64,000 nucleotides of DNA from Sphingobacterium sp. lm-10 (GTDB taxonomy: Bacteria > Bacteroidota > Bacteroidia > Sphingobacteriales > Sphingobacteriaceae), in assembly GCF_023554555.1 (NCBI RefSeq), contig NZ_JAMJWC010000002.1, forward strand, positions 372,001 to 436,000. The letters run 5' to 3'. Of this stretch, positions 26,420-35,535 are shown piece by piece. The translations under genes and the position numbers were made by a program. The notes under the pieces are model-generated. The model was not told the origin of the DNA and searched no databases. It worked only from the letters and a program-made list of their open reading frames with translations. Within the stretch, counting starts at the first letter, position 1. Each line of letters begins with the position of its first letter.

Positions 26420-26749
26420 CTAAATTATTACCGTAATAGTATTTCTTACGTAGAGGAACGTGTTGAAAATCCTGTTTTTCACTTTTTTTCTGATGACATG
26501 TCTTGATGCAATGAACATTTTTCACATTTGGAATCCTACTTTTTTGAGCTCAATCAAGGCAATGATAGGTATGTTGATATGCAATTGATGAGTTTGTGTA
26601 ATCACCAAATTATTTCTAATAATACGTTTAGTTGGTGGGCAACTTGGTTGAATACTTATTTAGATAAAGTGATTGTAGCTCCTAAGAATTGGGCAAATGA
26701 TGCTAGTGTAAATACCTCTGGTTTAACCAAATTTTTTGTCACCATATAA
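26420..26749 (+). pseudogene. Decayed alpha-1,2-fucosyltransferase-type (GT11) remnant
   Basis: In one frame this reads LNYYRNSISYVEERVENP, then VFHFFSDDMS, a TGA stop (26504-26506), CNEHFSHLESYFFELNQG and the GT11 hallmark DMQLMSLCNHQIISNNTFSW followed by WATWLN and VIVAPKNWAND. In intact GT11 enzymes the residue at the stop is usually Trp (SDD-x-WC), so a TGG to TGA change explains it. The conserved N-terminal nucleotide-binding regions are missing or frameshifted. This is the C-terminal third to half of a broken enzyme that would have added fucose to a surface glycan. It ends six bases before the convergent LytTR gene's stop. Confidence 0.82.
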
Positions 26750-26754
26750 TTAAC

Positions 26755-27495
26755 TCACCCCAACCATGCTTTAAAATCATTTACGCGTTCACGGCTTACG
26801 ATGAGATCCGGATTAGCTAAGTTTTGAAGTGTCACTTTCAATCGGGAATTGGAATGAATAGCAATATCCCGAATACCATGTAGCTGAATAATGTAGCTGC
26901 GACTGATTCGGAAGAAATCTTTTGGATTTATCAAGCTGGCTAGTTGATCCAATGTGTGATCAATCAGGTAATCATGTTCGTCGATCGTGCGTAGATATGT
27001 ACCACCATGTGCGCTGTAGAAACAAACGATCTTATTGACCTCAACAGGTCGCAGAAACTGCCCGATTTTGACCGTAAATCTATCTTTGTATACCGTGTGG
27101 TTTACACCTAATAAGCTTTTGATGGTGGTAAGATCATGTCTGATAGTAGCTTGAGATACGTATTTTTTTATCGCATTGATCAATTCACTTTCCACAATTG
27201 GTTTTAGGAGATAATCTACGCTGTTCTCTTTGAAAGCGCGCAACGTATATGCATCAAAAGCCGTCGTAAAAATGATGGCAGAAGGAATACTGCTCTTTTC
27301 TAATAAATCGAAAGCAGTGCCGTCGGATAGCTGTATATCCATAAATATCAAATCGGGCGCTTGGTTTGCTGCCAGCCAAGCGTCTGCTTCTGCAACAGAA
27401 TGCACCAAATTCACCTGCGGATAACCTGCTTTTTCTAGTTTTCGCTGTAAAAGGCGGGCTGCAGGCTTTTCGTCTTCGATTATTAAGAAGTGCAT
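26755..27495 (-). CDS. LytTR-type response regulator
   Basis: A 246-residue regulator: N-terminal receiver domain (1-~120) with acidic pocket IEDEKPA (6-12), phospho-acceptor Asp53 in LIFMDIQLSDGTAFDLL, conserved Thr/Ala in FTTAFDAY and Lys in DYLLKPI. A LytTR DNA-binding domain (about 140-245) follows, with FTVKIGQFLRPVEVNKIVCF and FFRISRSYIIQLHGI. Its ATG is four bases after the stop of the kinase gene, making a classic two-component pair. Targets are unknown. The 3' end is echoed by a decayed copy at 24488-24570. Confidence 0.93.
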   Translation of the reverse strand: MHFLIIEDEKPAARLLQRKLEKAGYPQVNLVHSVAEADAWLAANQAPDLIFMDIQLSDGTAFDLLEKSSIPSAIIFTTAFDAYTLRAFKENSVDYLLKPIVESELINAIKKYVSQATIRHDLTTIKSLLGVNHTVYKDRFTVKIGQFLRPVEVNKIVCFYSAHGGTYLRTIDEHDYLIDHTLDQLASLINPKDFFRISRSYIIQLHGIRDIAIHSNSRLKVTLQNLANPDLIVSRERVNDFKAWLG

Positions 27496-27499
27496 GGGA

Positions 27500-28519
27500 T
27501 TATATTTTAGGCATTAATGGAAGTGCTACTCGGAATATTCCGTCGTTTTGCTCGATGTGAACTGATCTTTCCGTTAGGCTTCGATACCGTTCGGTAATGA
27601 TTGATAATCCTAATTTATTAGATTCAACAAAAGAATTCCGCGGTTGTAGATTGTTTTCCACGACCAAATAATCCGAATCACTGTAGATTTTGATTTGCAG
27701 TGGGCGAGCATCCGAAGCTTCGTTGTGTTTTACGGCATTCTCCAATAATAATTGCAGACATAGTGGCACCACAAACTTTTGCTCTCGCTCCAAGCCTGCT
27801 TCTATTTCGTAGGTCAATGCACCTTCAAAGCGGATTTGTAAAAGATAAAGAAATTCCTCGCCGGTTGCCAGTTCTTCTCGTAATGGAACTAGATCTTTAT
27901 CTTTTTGACTCAACATACTCCGATAAATCGCCGATAGACTGTTTGTGTAGCGAAATGCCTTTTCAGCATCTTCCTCAATCAGACCGCTCAGTACATTTAG
28001 GCTATTGAATAAGAAATGAGGATCTATCTGATTTTTAAGATGAATGAATTTCGTTTCCGAAAGGCTCGACTTGGCTTTTTCTGTCGTGATCTGCGCATCT
28101 TTCAATGCTTTTAATGCATTGAAAGCATAAAATATACCGCCAGTAACCAATGCAATGGCAGCACTCAAAATATAAAATTGCAAAGATTCTCCCATCAAGA
28201 AGTCCATAGGTTGATAGTTCGACTCGCTTCCGAAAATCAAGAAACGCACAATGAATAATACCACAGAAGTAACTATCGGACTTGCACAGAGATACACAAA
28301 GAAACGGTGCCATCTCTTTTCAAGGTGCTTTTGCAATGCTATGGCAAAATTCTTGTTGATTATGTACAATGATGTACTCAGGAATAAGGTGAATGCCAAC
28401 CATTCTACCGGAATATTCGAGATATTACATCCGCATTCCTGCATAGAAATAATCAGCATAATCACCAATCCGAAGAGCAATGATATGAATAAATCGGGAA
28501 CCATTTTTCTGGCGTTCAC
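27500..28519 (-). CDS. LytS-like sensor histidine kinase
   Basis: A 339-residue membrane histidine kinase of the HisKA_5/LytS (His_kinase, PF06580-like) group. Four membrane segments occupy about 8-135 (starts near 10, 42, 75 and 115). The phospho-acceptor is His168 in LKNQIDPHFLFNSLNVL, and the ATP-binding part has LCLQLLLENAVKHNE (N-box) and NKLGLSIITERYRSL. There is no extracellular sensing domain of size, so the signal probably acts in the membrane. It is co-transcribed with the LytTR regulator immediately downstream and follows the TPR-like gene by 23 bases. Confidence 0.92.
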   Translation of the reverse strand: MNARKMVPDLFISLLFGLVIMLIISMQECGCNISNIPVEWLAFTLFLSTSLYIINKNFAIALQKHLEKRWHRFFVYLCASPIVTSVVLFIVRFLIFGSESNYQPMDFLMGESLQFYILSAAIALVTGGIFYAFNALKALKDAQITTEKAKSSLSETKFIHLKNQIDPHFLFNSLNVLSGLIEEDAEKAFRYTNSLSAIYRSMLSQKDKDLVPLREELATGEEFLYLLQIRFEGALTYEIEAGLEREQKFVVPLCLQLLLENAVKHNEASDARPLQIKIYSDSDYLVVENNLQPRNSFVESNKLGLSIITERYRSLTERSVHIEQNDGIFRVALPLMPKI

Positions 28520-28542
28520 AGTAGGTTTTTGTTTGGTATTGA

Positions 28543-29160
28543 TTAATGTTGTTTTTGCATCATAGCTTCGACCCGATCTTTACCCCATGAGGGATAGAAA
28601 GGCTCTTTGTGCCGATCGTTGTCATATAAAGATAAGGCTTTCTCTAGGTCTTTGTACTCGTTGTCGGTGTTGCCACCCGTGAATTTTTTGGTTTGTATCT
28701 GAAATTCTGCTAATCCGTGTAATGCTCTAGGATTTTCGGGATCCGCTTTCAATGCTTGTTGATAAGATGCGATGATCTTTGGAGACAATTTCTGTCCTAG
28801 ATTCATTGGATCTGCCGTTAACTCCGATGTAATCGATAGCGCTTTGAGTACCAGCCATTCTGAAGGTGAACCAATAGAACTTTTCTGCGAAATGATAGCA
28901 TTCCCACGTTGTATGAATAGCGCCTTTTGACTTATATCTGTGGCGCGGAATGATTCTGTAATCAATATTAAAGCTTGATAATAAGCCGGTAGCCAAGTTT
29001 GTTTATCTGCCGCCGCAATGCGTTCTAATTTTGCGGCAGCTTCTGTGCTATGGCCTTTTTCCCAAAGTTCTAACGCGTCGCTCATTGATTTTTCATAAGG
29101 GGTTTGTGCAAAGCCATTATAACTGCATAAAATTAATAAGGTGATCATAATTACTTTCAT
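28543..29160 (-). CDS. Secreted TPR-like protein
   Basis: A 205-residue exported protein with a signal peptide (1-~19, YNGFAQ) and repeated helical pairs resembling tetratricopeptide repeats, for example SDALELWEKGHSTEAAAKLE (about 27-46) and SYQQALKADPENPRALHGLA (about 131-150). A second ATG three codons upstream (29169) is also possible. It stands upstream of the histidine kinase in the same direction, so it may belong to the same signalling unit, for instance as a periplasmic partner of the sensor. That link is inference. Confidence 0.75.
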   Translation of the reverse strand: MKVIMITLLILCSYNGFAQTPYEKSMSDALELWEKGHSTEAAAKLERIAAADKQTWLPAYYQALILITESFRATDISQKALFIQRGNAIISQKSSIGSPSEWLVLKALSITSELTADPMNLGQKLSPKIIASYQQALKADPENPRALHGLAEFQIQTKKFTGGNTDNEYKDLEKALSLYDNDRHKEPFYPSWGKDRVEAMMQKQH

Positions 29161-29289
29161 ATGTGCCATGCTTTTAGAGATTAAGTTTGCTGTTAAATTG
29201 CTAATCGAAAACTACGGATTTCGAGACAGGAGATAAAGGCGATCTTAATGAACTGTAGAATTCGCTGGATGAATTGTAGGAATAAGAAG

Positions 29290-31452
29290 TTATAAGTTGT
29301 CCAGCTGGTTGTCTTTTTTGTTCTGACTGATCGTCCAAAAGAACCCTACAAAGACGAATCTTTTCACCGTAGGAGTGATGTCCTGTCGATTAAATACGCC
29401 TTCTGCGTTTCTATTCTGTGCATATTGATAGCCGTATACCGGTTCATTCCCTAAAACATTGGAGATCGCAAAATGAATAATCTTTTGTTGTGTGATCAGA
29501 TAAGACCAGTTCATGGATAAGTTATTTATTGGTTTGGTAAACTCTTGTACGTAACCCCTTTGATTCGGGTCGTGAAATGGCCGGCCTGACATCAGGGTAT
29601 TGGTGATTCCAACCTGCGAACGCAGCGTACTGATCCAATATTTTGTCACGAACGAACCATAATGCTTCGCTACATAAGGCGGTTGTACTGCGAATGCATA
29701 GTCTTGTTCCCACTTACGAGCATTTGTGAATGAGTAGGAGATCCAATATTGTAGATTTCGGACAGAACGGTTGTCTCGCCAGAATATATCGGCTCCATTG
29801 ACGGACCCATAACCGTCGGTACTGTATGGGCGGGCAAAATTCGGGTCACCACGCTCATAACGTACCAGTTGCCCATACGACTTGTGAAACAATTCCAATC
29901 GCAACTGTCTTCCAGTCGCCGCGTAACTGTACTGTAGTACCAGATGATCTGCTTTTTGCCATGGCAGGCGGGGTTGAAATTTCTGTACATCCTCCATAGG
30001 CTGCTGATGAAAGATGCCGTAAGATAAGGACGCGGTTTGCTGTTTATCCAACTGAAAGCTTAATGCGGCGCGCGGTTCGAGAAATGACACCGCTTGGGTA
30101 TTGATCATGTAGCGCAATCCAGCATCCAGATGCCATGTTGGAAAAACGCGGTAAGAGACTTCTCCAAAAGCGGCAGCGATATGGTTTGTAAAACCGAAAT
30201 GTGGTGTTGTGAATTGGCCGAAGGAAATCTGCTCCTGATATTTCTGATAAAAGTAGTCCAATCCAAAGAAATAACGGAATGAATTATTTATGGATTTGTG
30301 CCATTTGTTCTTCACGTGTAAGTCGGTTGCTCTGATTGGTGTTATCAAAGTGTCCACCGTTGTTTTTCTTTGCATGTATCCTAACCCTAACCCCAAATCC
30401 CACTTCCAATTTTTGGGTAAATAGCGCGTATAATTAGCGTTTGTATACATGTTATTGGACCGAAGTTGTATTTCAACATCCCGTTCGAAATCCACGTTAA
30501 AGTCTCTAAATCCTAACCTTTCGGTATCAAAAGAAGTGTATACATTAAGTAAGTGCTTTTCCGACCGTTGCCGAATCACTGCCTCTCCACTCCATTGTTC
30601 ATAAGGATGTATCCAGTCTATATTCTGGCGAAATATTTCCGTAAATGGTGCTAAAGAAAGGTAATTTGCATTGAAGCTGATGGACGTCTTCCCAACTCGG
30701 CTGGTATGGCCTGCCGCAAGGCCCAATGCAGATAAAGACAAATCTGTTTTTGCTTCTTCGGGCTCAGGCGATGTTTTGAGATTTAAAATACTGGAGAGTG
30801 CGTTGCCGAACTCGGCAGAATACGCGCCGGTCGAGAAGTTCGTGCCCTGAAAGAGCATGGGAGAGAATCGCCCACGAACAGGTAAATTATTGCCCGATAT
30901 GGTATAGGGTTGCCCGACTCGAACACCATTAATATAGGTTTGTGTTTCGTGCGGATCGCCTCCTCTCACCATCAGTCTTCCATTCTCGCCAGCCACTTGG
31001 GCGCCAGGCAATGTTTGCAAAGCCGCGATGATATTGCCCATACTGCCGGCAGTAGATACAATGTCTAATGGGCTGAGCGCTGCGCCACTTTGATTTCCAA
31101 TCCGAAATTCTCCAGCTTTGACAAGAACTTCTGGAATGATATGCTGATCTGCCGTCAGGAAAATGACCAATGGCTTTGATAGCGGTAGTTGCAGCCAAAT
31201 AGAATCTTGGCTATACCCCAAGGCCGTTACCCGAAGCAGTATGGAGTCTCTTTGTGTTGTGCTGAACCGGAAGTAGCCTGAATGGTCTGTGTTGGCACCA
31301 TCATAACTACCGTCGATAAATACATTGGCCCCCGCTATAGCCTCTCTTTTGGAATTTTGGACATAACCTTCTAGAGATCGGAGATCGCCTATTTCTTGTG
31401 AATAGGTGTAAAAGTTGGCAAAGAGGAATGTGAAAATAAATATAAACCGCAT
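29290..31452 (-). CDS. TonB-dependent receptor with carboxypeptidase-regulatory-like domain
   Basis: A 720-residue outer-membrane receptor. It has a signal peptide (1-~18), an N-terminal CarboxypepD_reg-like domain (about 24-108: LEGYVQNSKREAIAGANVFI, then DHSGYFRFSTTQ), a plug domain (about 120-225, with QTLPGAQVAGENGRLMVRGG, THETQTYINGVRVG), and a 22-strand-type barrel to the C-terminus (RFVFVGFFWTISQ near 695). It lacks a SusD partner next door, so it is probably a siderophore/cofactor or small-molecule receptor rather than a SusCD glycan transporter. It is not obviously in an operon with its neighbours. Substrate unknown. Confidence 0.88.
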   Translation of the reverse strand: MRFIFIFTFLFANFYTYSQEIGDLRSLEGYVQNSKREAIAGANVFIDGSYDGANTDHSGYFRFSTTQRDSILLRVTALGYSQDSIWLQLPLSKPLVIFLTADQHIIPEVLVKAGEFRIGNQSGAALSPLDIVSTAGSMGNIIAALQTLPGAQVAGENGRLMVRGGDPHETQTYINGVRVGQPYTISGNNLPVRGRFSPMLFQGTNFSTGAYSAEFGNALSSILNLKTSPEPEEAKTDLSLSALGLAAGHTSRVGKTSISFNANYLSLAPFTEIFRQNIDWIHPYEQWSGEAVIRQRSEKHLLNVYTSFDTERLGFRDFNVDFERDVEIQLRSNNMYTNANYTRYLPKNWKWDLGLGLGYMQRKTTVDTLITPIRATDLHVKNKWHKSINNSFRYFFGLDYFYQKYQEQISFGQFTTPHFGFTNHIAAAFGEVSYRVFPTWHLDAGLRYMINTQAVSFLEPRAALSFQLDKQQTASLSYGIFHQQPMEDVQKFQPRLPWQKADHLVLQYSYAATGRQLRLELFHKSYGQLVRYERGDPNFARPYSTDGYGSVNGADIFWRDNRSVRNLQYWISYSFTNARKWEQDYAFAVQPPYVAKHYGSFVTKYWISTLRSQVGITNTLMSGRPFHDPNQRGYVQEFTKPINNLSMNWSYLITQQKIIHFAISNVLGNEPVYGYQYAQNRNAEGVFNRQDITPTVKRFVFVGFFWTISQNKKDNQLDNL

Positions 31453-31555
31453 GACACATCGTTTTGACCGAAATTAGGCCACGATGCTTCGAACGACAAT
31501 AAAATGTAGATGAACTGTTTATTTTAAATGATGAAATACAAGTGCTCGCCTGTGA

Positions 31556-32473
31556 CTAGAAGAGTAGTACACTCAAGATGGGAACCAAAATTAGCGATAA
31601 AATGGAAGAAATGCCCACCAGCAACGCGGCGTTTTCTTCCTCTGTCTCTAAGAATGAGGCAAAGACAACTAGATTGGCAGCGATAGGAAAGCTGGCCATC
31701 AGCAGCATGAGCATGGATTGATCTTCATCTAAGATACTAAACCACTGCGACTCGGCAAAAACCAATAAGCCTAAGATGATGGCGCCAGCCACGTAACGTA
31801 ATCCCAGTATTTTACTGAATGTTTTGTAAGCTACTTTTTTGAAGTCAATATCGCCCATCGTAACGCCAATAATAAGCATACCCAATGCAGATACTATCCA
31901 GCTGACCACTTTACCAACGGGCTCAACACTTTCGGGAAGTTCTACTGAAAGCAAATTAAGTCCAATAGCGACGATACAGGCATAGACCGCGGGAATCTGA
32001 AAAACCTTTTTTACGGCTTCTTTCGTTGGCACGTCTTTGGTGCGAGACATCAGGTAAAATCCAATGGTATCTCCATACAGTGCATTACCTACATAAGCGG
32101 AGATAATCAGGGGCATCTGCTCTTCGCCAAATAGCGCCATCACAATCGGTATACCAAACCAGCCAATATTATAGTACGAAAAAGAACCTTTTAATAGACT
32201 TCCATCATAATCATTAGCAAAGCTTCGTTTTGCAATTATCGCTGGAATGTTCATCGCGAGTGCCAGAATAAAAATAATCGAACCTGATACGGCTGTTTCG
32301 GCTAAATCAGCTTTCAGGAGGTTTTCTATAATTAGGATAGGAATTAGTGCAAACAGCAGAACTTTAGAAATCCACTTGCTCTTCAAATTCCATTTGACAT
32401 GGGCAAACCAGCCGATCAAAATGAAACCATAAAGCGGAAGGACACGCGTCGCTAATTCGTTAATGATATCCAT
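31556..32473 (-). CDS. AEC family transporter (auxin efflux carrier type)
   Basis: A 305-residue integral membrane protein with about ten hydrophobic segments in the AEC/MEM_trans (PIN-like) family. Typical segments are VLPLYGFILIGWFAHVKW at the start, SYYNIGWFGIPIVMALFGEE, GNALYGDTIGFYLMSR, and MLLMASFPIAANLVVFA. The family exports organic acids or related anions, but this member's substrate is unknown. Its start lies 14 bases inside the end of the FAD-dependent protein gene, so the two are translated together. Confidence 0.87.
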   Translation of the reverse strand: MDIINELATRVLPLYGFILIGWFAHVKWNLKSKWISKVLLFALIPILIIENLLKADLAETAVSGSIIFILALAMNIPAIIAKRSFANDYDGSLLKGSFSYYNIGWFGIPIVMALFGEEQMPLIISAYVGNALYGDTIGFYLMSRTKDVPTKEAVKKVFQIPAVYACIVAIGLNLLSVELPESVEPVGKVVSWIVSALGMLIIGVTMGDIDFKKVAYKTFSKILGLRYVAGAIILGLLVFAESQWFSILDEDQSMLMLLMASFPIAANLVVFASFLETEEENAALLVGISSILSLILVPILSVLLF

Positions 32474-33995
32474 GCCCGAGTTGTAAAAGTAAATCGTCTG
32501 TCAATAGATCAGCCTGTTCTACATTAAACCACAAAGAATTAATGTCTAACTGCGACCCGGCCAGCTGGTGGCCAATCACATAAAATGGCGACAACTCCTT
32601 CCGCGCGGAGGTCCAAACCCGCATGGTATTCAAATCGACCAAAACACCGGCAATAGGATGCTGCTCAATATATTTTTTGGATAGTAAGTCCGGCAATATG
32701 GGCTGGTCTTGCATCTTTTCAATATCACTGGATGGGCCCGAGGCGTTGATGACATAATCTGCTTCGTATTGCGTGCCATCTTCCTTTTTTAAAATAAATC
32801 TGTCTTTACTCCATATGATATCGCCCGTATGTCCGATGATTTCTAGCTGACCAGAGCGAAGAATGTTGCGGATTTTAATCGCATTTTCTAAAGGAATAGC
32901 GTGTCGGTTGATGTCGAAATGAGGTTTTACCCATTTGCCAAAAAGCTGTTTCTGATCGGGAGGCAATAAGCGCCAAATGCTATAGGAATCTTCTCGAAGC
33001 GAATAGAGTATTGTTTGAAAAATATTTCCTTCTCCAGTAGCTTCTTGAATATCCTTTTCTAGCAGTGCTAACTGATCTTTATTAATGCGGTCTTCGTTGG
33101 CCCAGTCTACGGGTCTCTCCAAAGCGCTTTCTACCTCCGATCGAAAAAGTCTGATCAGATCGATGATACGCAACGTTCGTTGCTGCTCTCGGATGATACT
33201 GCGTATGTTGGACAGTGTCAGCACCTTGCGTTCATATGGGATTTCCGACGGTGTCTGTACACGAGGTAATAAGCCGGTCAAGGAGAAAAATTGAATCGGC
33301 CCTTCATGCCCGTTGTCTACCAGTGTAATCAGTGCGTCAATAGCTGTAAGGCTGCTTCCTACAATACTCACTCGAGCCTGCTTATCTTTTATTTTTTTCA
33401 ATAATCGGCTGGTTGGCCAAGGCGAGCAGAAAAAGTTATCACTGGATTTTAGCTTCGCAAAAGTAGCAGACTGTGGATTACCCGTTGCCAGAATGACATA
33501 GTCAAACGCTACCTTACGCTGGTCTGCTGTATGAAGCATTACTGTATTTTCTGGAGTAATATCGGCTGAAACTGCCTCGGTGGGTCTTGTCTGGATGTCG
33601 ATACCCGCTTTAAGTCCCCATGCTTTGTATTTATCCAACATGGCCTGTACATAATTTCCATACAGCATACGCGGCGGATAGCTGTCTGGATGTGTACTTA
33701 CCTGAGGATATGTTTCTCCAATTTTATCACTATTTTGATGCATCCATTGTACGAAATGCATGCGCTCTTTTGGAAAAATACCCATAAGTCCTGCTTTCGT
33801 ATTTAACAAATGACCTTGTTGTTCCGTGCCAAATGCCAGTCCATCGCCGAATTCTTTCCGTTTCTCAAATAGAGTAATAGAGAGTGGAAACGGGTTTCCT
33901 TTCGTGATGTGTTTTTGTACCAGTTGTATGAAGCAGGCTACGCCGCTTGCTCCCGATCCTACGATGGCTATTGTTTTAGGTAGATGTTTGACCAT
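32460..33995 (-). CDS. FAD/NAD(P)-binding protein
   Basis: A 511-residue protein of the NAD_binding_9-type FAD/NAD(P)-binding group. The N-terminal dinucleotide motif is IAIVGSGASGVACFIQL (9-25), then DYVILATGNPQSATFAKL with the ATG motif, VSIVGSSLTAIDALITLV for the second nucleotide, and DYVINASGPSSDIEKMQ. Such proteins include lysine/ornithine N-hydroxylase-like and hydroxyacylglutathione-like annotations, with little biochemical support. The downstream AEC transporter overlaps it, so they may act together on one organic acid or amino acid-derived product; that is inference. Confidence 0.82.
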   Translation of the reverse strand: MVKHLPKTIAIVGSGASGVACFIQLVQKHITKGNPFPLSITLFEKRKEFGDGLAFGTEQQGHLLNTKAGLMGIFPKERMHFVQWMHQNSDKIGETYPQVSTHPDSYPPRMLYGNYVQAMLDKYKAWGLKAGIDIQTRPTEAVSADITPENTVMLHTADQRKVAFDYVILATGNPQSATFAKLKSSDNFFCSPWPTSRLLKKIKDKQARVSIVGSSLTAIDALITLVDNGHEGPIQFFSLTGLLPRVQTPSEIPYERKVLTLSNIRSIIREQQRTLRIIDLIRLFRSEVESALERPVDWANEDRINKDQLALLEKDIQEATGEGNIFQTILYSLREDSYSIWRLLPPDQKQLFGKWVKPHFDINRHAIPLENAIKIRNILRSGQLEIIGHTGDIIWSKDRFILKKEDGTQYEADYVINASGPSSDIEKMQDQPILPDLLSKKYIEQHPIAGVLVDLNTMRVWTSARKELSPFYVIGHQLAGSQLDINSLWFNVEQADLLTDDLLLQLGHGYH

Positions 33996-34248
33996 ACAGT
34001 TAAGTAAACAGGGATCACGAATGATTGTTTACCAGTGATGTATTTGTTACGTATGCCAAAGTCTTCGTGCTTTATTTAATTTAAGTAATTGTTATTGAAA
34101 GCATTGTGTTGTTTTAATGCTCCATTTCCCAACTAAGGGAAGGTCAAAAAACGAAAGCTCGAACGTTATGCTACCTCGCAATGATGTATTTTTTCGGTCT
34201 TAAATGTCTTTTTTAGAAAAGTCTCCTTTTACACTAAGCGTAAAATGC

Positions 34249-35205
34249 CTAAGCAAGTTGCTGGACAATATTTTTGGTAGGACCTGGATTACTCATCGTA
34301 TAAAAGTGGAGCACTGGTGCACCGAAAGCGATGAGTTCGCGGCACTGCTGTACTAACCATTCTTCACCTATCTTCCGCACCTCTGCATTGTTCTTGCAGC
34401 TATCGACAGCCTCAGATAACTCCTCTGGTATATCCAAGTGAAATATACGGGGTAGCGTGATGAGTTGTTTTTTTGTAGTTAATGGCTTTAAACCAGGGAT
34501 AATAGGCACGTGGATACCATGCTCACGACATTTGGTAACAAACTCTTTATAGCGCTCAACGTTGAAGAACATCTGTGTTACAATAAATTCGGCTCCCATA
34601 TCCACCTTTTTCTTCAACCATTTAAAGTCTGTTTGCGAATTTGGAGCTTCAAAATGCTTCTCTGGATACCCTGCTACCCCTATGCAAAAATCGGTTTTTG
34701 AAGAAGTGGTGATATCCTCATGTAAGTATTTTCCTTCATTCATATCCCGAACCTGTTTCAATAGGTCTGTGGCATAAGCATGCCCACCTTCGGTAGGGAT
34801 AAAATCGGCATCGCCCTTCCGTGCGTCGCCCCGAAGTACTAGCACATTATCTATGCCAAGGAAATCAAGATCAATCAAGGCGTTCTCTGTTTCCTCTTTG
34901 GTAAATCCGCCGCAAATCAAGTGTGGCACCGCATCTACCTTATACTTATTCATGATAGCTGCACAAATGGCCACCGTACCCGGCCGTTTACGATAAGATA
35001 CACGCTCCAATAACCCGTTTGGATGTTGTTTGTATAAGTAATCTTCCCGATGGTATGTGACGTCGATAAAGGGAGGTTTGAATTCCATCAACTCATCCAT
35101 CGTCTGAAATATGTTTTGAATTCCCTGGCCTTTTGCGGGAGGCAACAACTCGAAAGAAAACAGCGTTTTTCCTTGTGCATTCTTGATATGATCAATGATC
35201 TTCAT
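34249..35205 (-). CDS. metF: Methylenetetrahydrofolate reductase
   Basis: Flavoprotein reducing 5,10-methylene-THF to 5-methyl-THF for methionine synthesis. The 318-residue TIM-barrel protein shows FSFELLPPAKGQG (15-27), FIDVTYHRED, ICGGFTKEETENALIDLDFL, LVLRGD (folate/FAD site) and GAEFIVTQMFFNVERY, and the IPIIPGLKPLT segment. Length is close to E. coli MetF (~296). A SAM-I riboswitch lies directly upstream (35267-35369), so expression should fall when SAM is plentiful. It appears to be a one-gene unit. Confidence 0.95.
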   Translation of the reverse strand: MKIIDHIKNAQGKTLFSFELLPPAKGQGIQNIFQTMDELMEFKPPFIDVTYHREDYLYKQHPNGLLERVSYRKRPGTVAICAAIMNKYKVDAVPHLICGGFTKEETENALIDLDFLGIDNVLVLRGDARKGDADFIPTEGGHAYATDLLKQVRDMNEGKYLHEDITTSSKTDFCIGVAGYPEKHFEAPNSQTDFKWLKKKVDMGAEFIVTQMFFNVERYKEFVTKCREHGIHVPIIPGLKPLTTKKQLITLPRIFHLDIPEELSEAVDSCKNNAEVRKIGEEWLVQQCRELIAFGAPVLHFYTMSNPGPTKNIVQQLA

Positions 35206-35266
35206 ACGTATGTGTTTCTTGAATGGAAGGCTTGCAGAGAAATGGTGCCGACATATGCCTATGGCC

Positions 35267-35369
35267 GCTTATCATTCCCTTCACTATGGAGGGTAGATTG
35301 TAGCACCTTGACATGCGTCAGGTTGCTAAGGCGTCCGCGGGTCTAATCCCTCAGCCTTTCTCTATAAGC
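35267..35369 (-). promoter_or_regulatory. SAM-I (S-box) riboswitch upstream of metF
   Basis: On the minus strand the leader reads GCTTATAGAGAAAGGCTGAG, GGATTAGACCC, then CCTTAGCAACCTG and CAAGGTGCTACAATC, ending in GATAAGC. The order and sequences match the SAM-I aptamer: P1 closing GCTTAT/ATAAGC (35369-35364 with 35272-35267), the AGAGA...GAGGGA-x-GACCC first arm, the GCAACC segment and the GGTGCTA-AT arm. Its place, about 60 bases before the metF ATG, fits control of methionine-cycle genes. Whether it acts on transcription or translation is not clear because I do not see a terminator with a T-run behind it. Confidence 0.88.
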
Positions 35370-35535
35370 AATCACAAATATGGGAAAAGCGTGTGGGATA
35401 ACAAAATGCAGAATGATTTTAATTGATGATCAAAATTTGTCCACCTTTTGTCCACGGCTGTTATCGTTAGATGTACATAGGATAATGAAAAAATCAATTA
35501 TCCTTGTGGATACAAACATACTATCTCGTATCAAC

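Noticed and set aside
35380..35535. N-terminal extension of the first cytidylyltransferase-like protein
   Set aside because: The paralogue at 37522 lacks it, and it overlaps the promoter side of the metF leader; the ATG at 35536 is better.
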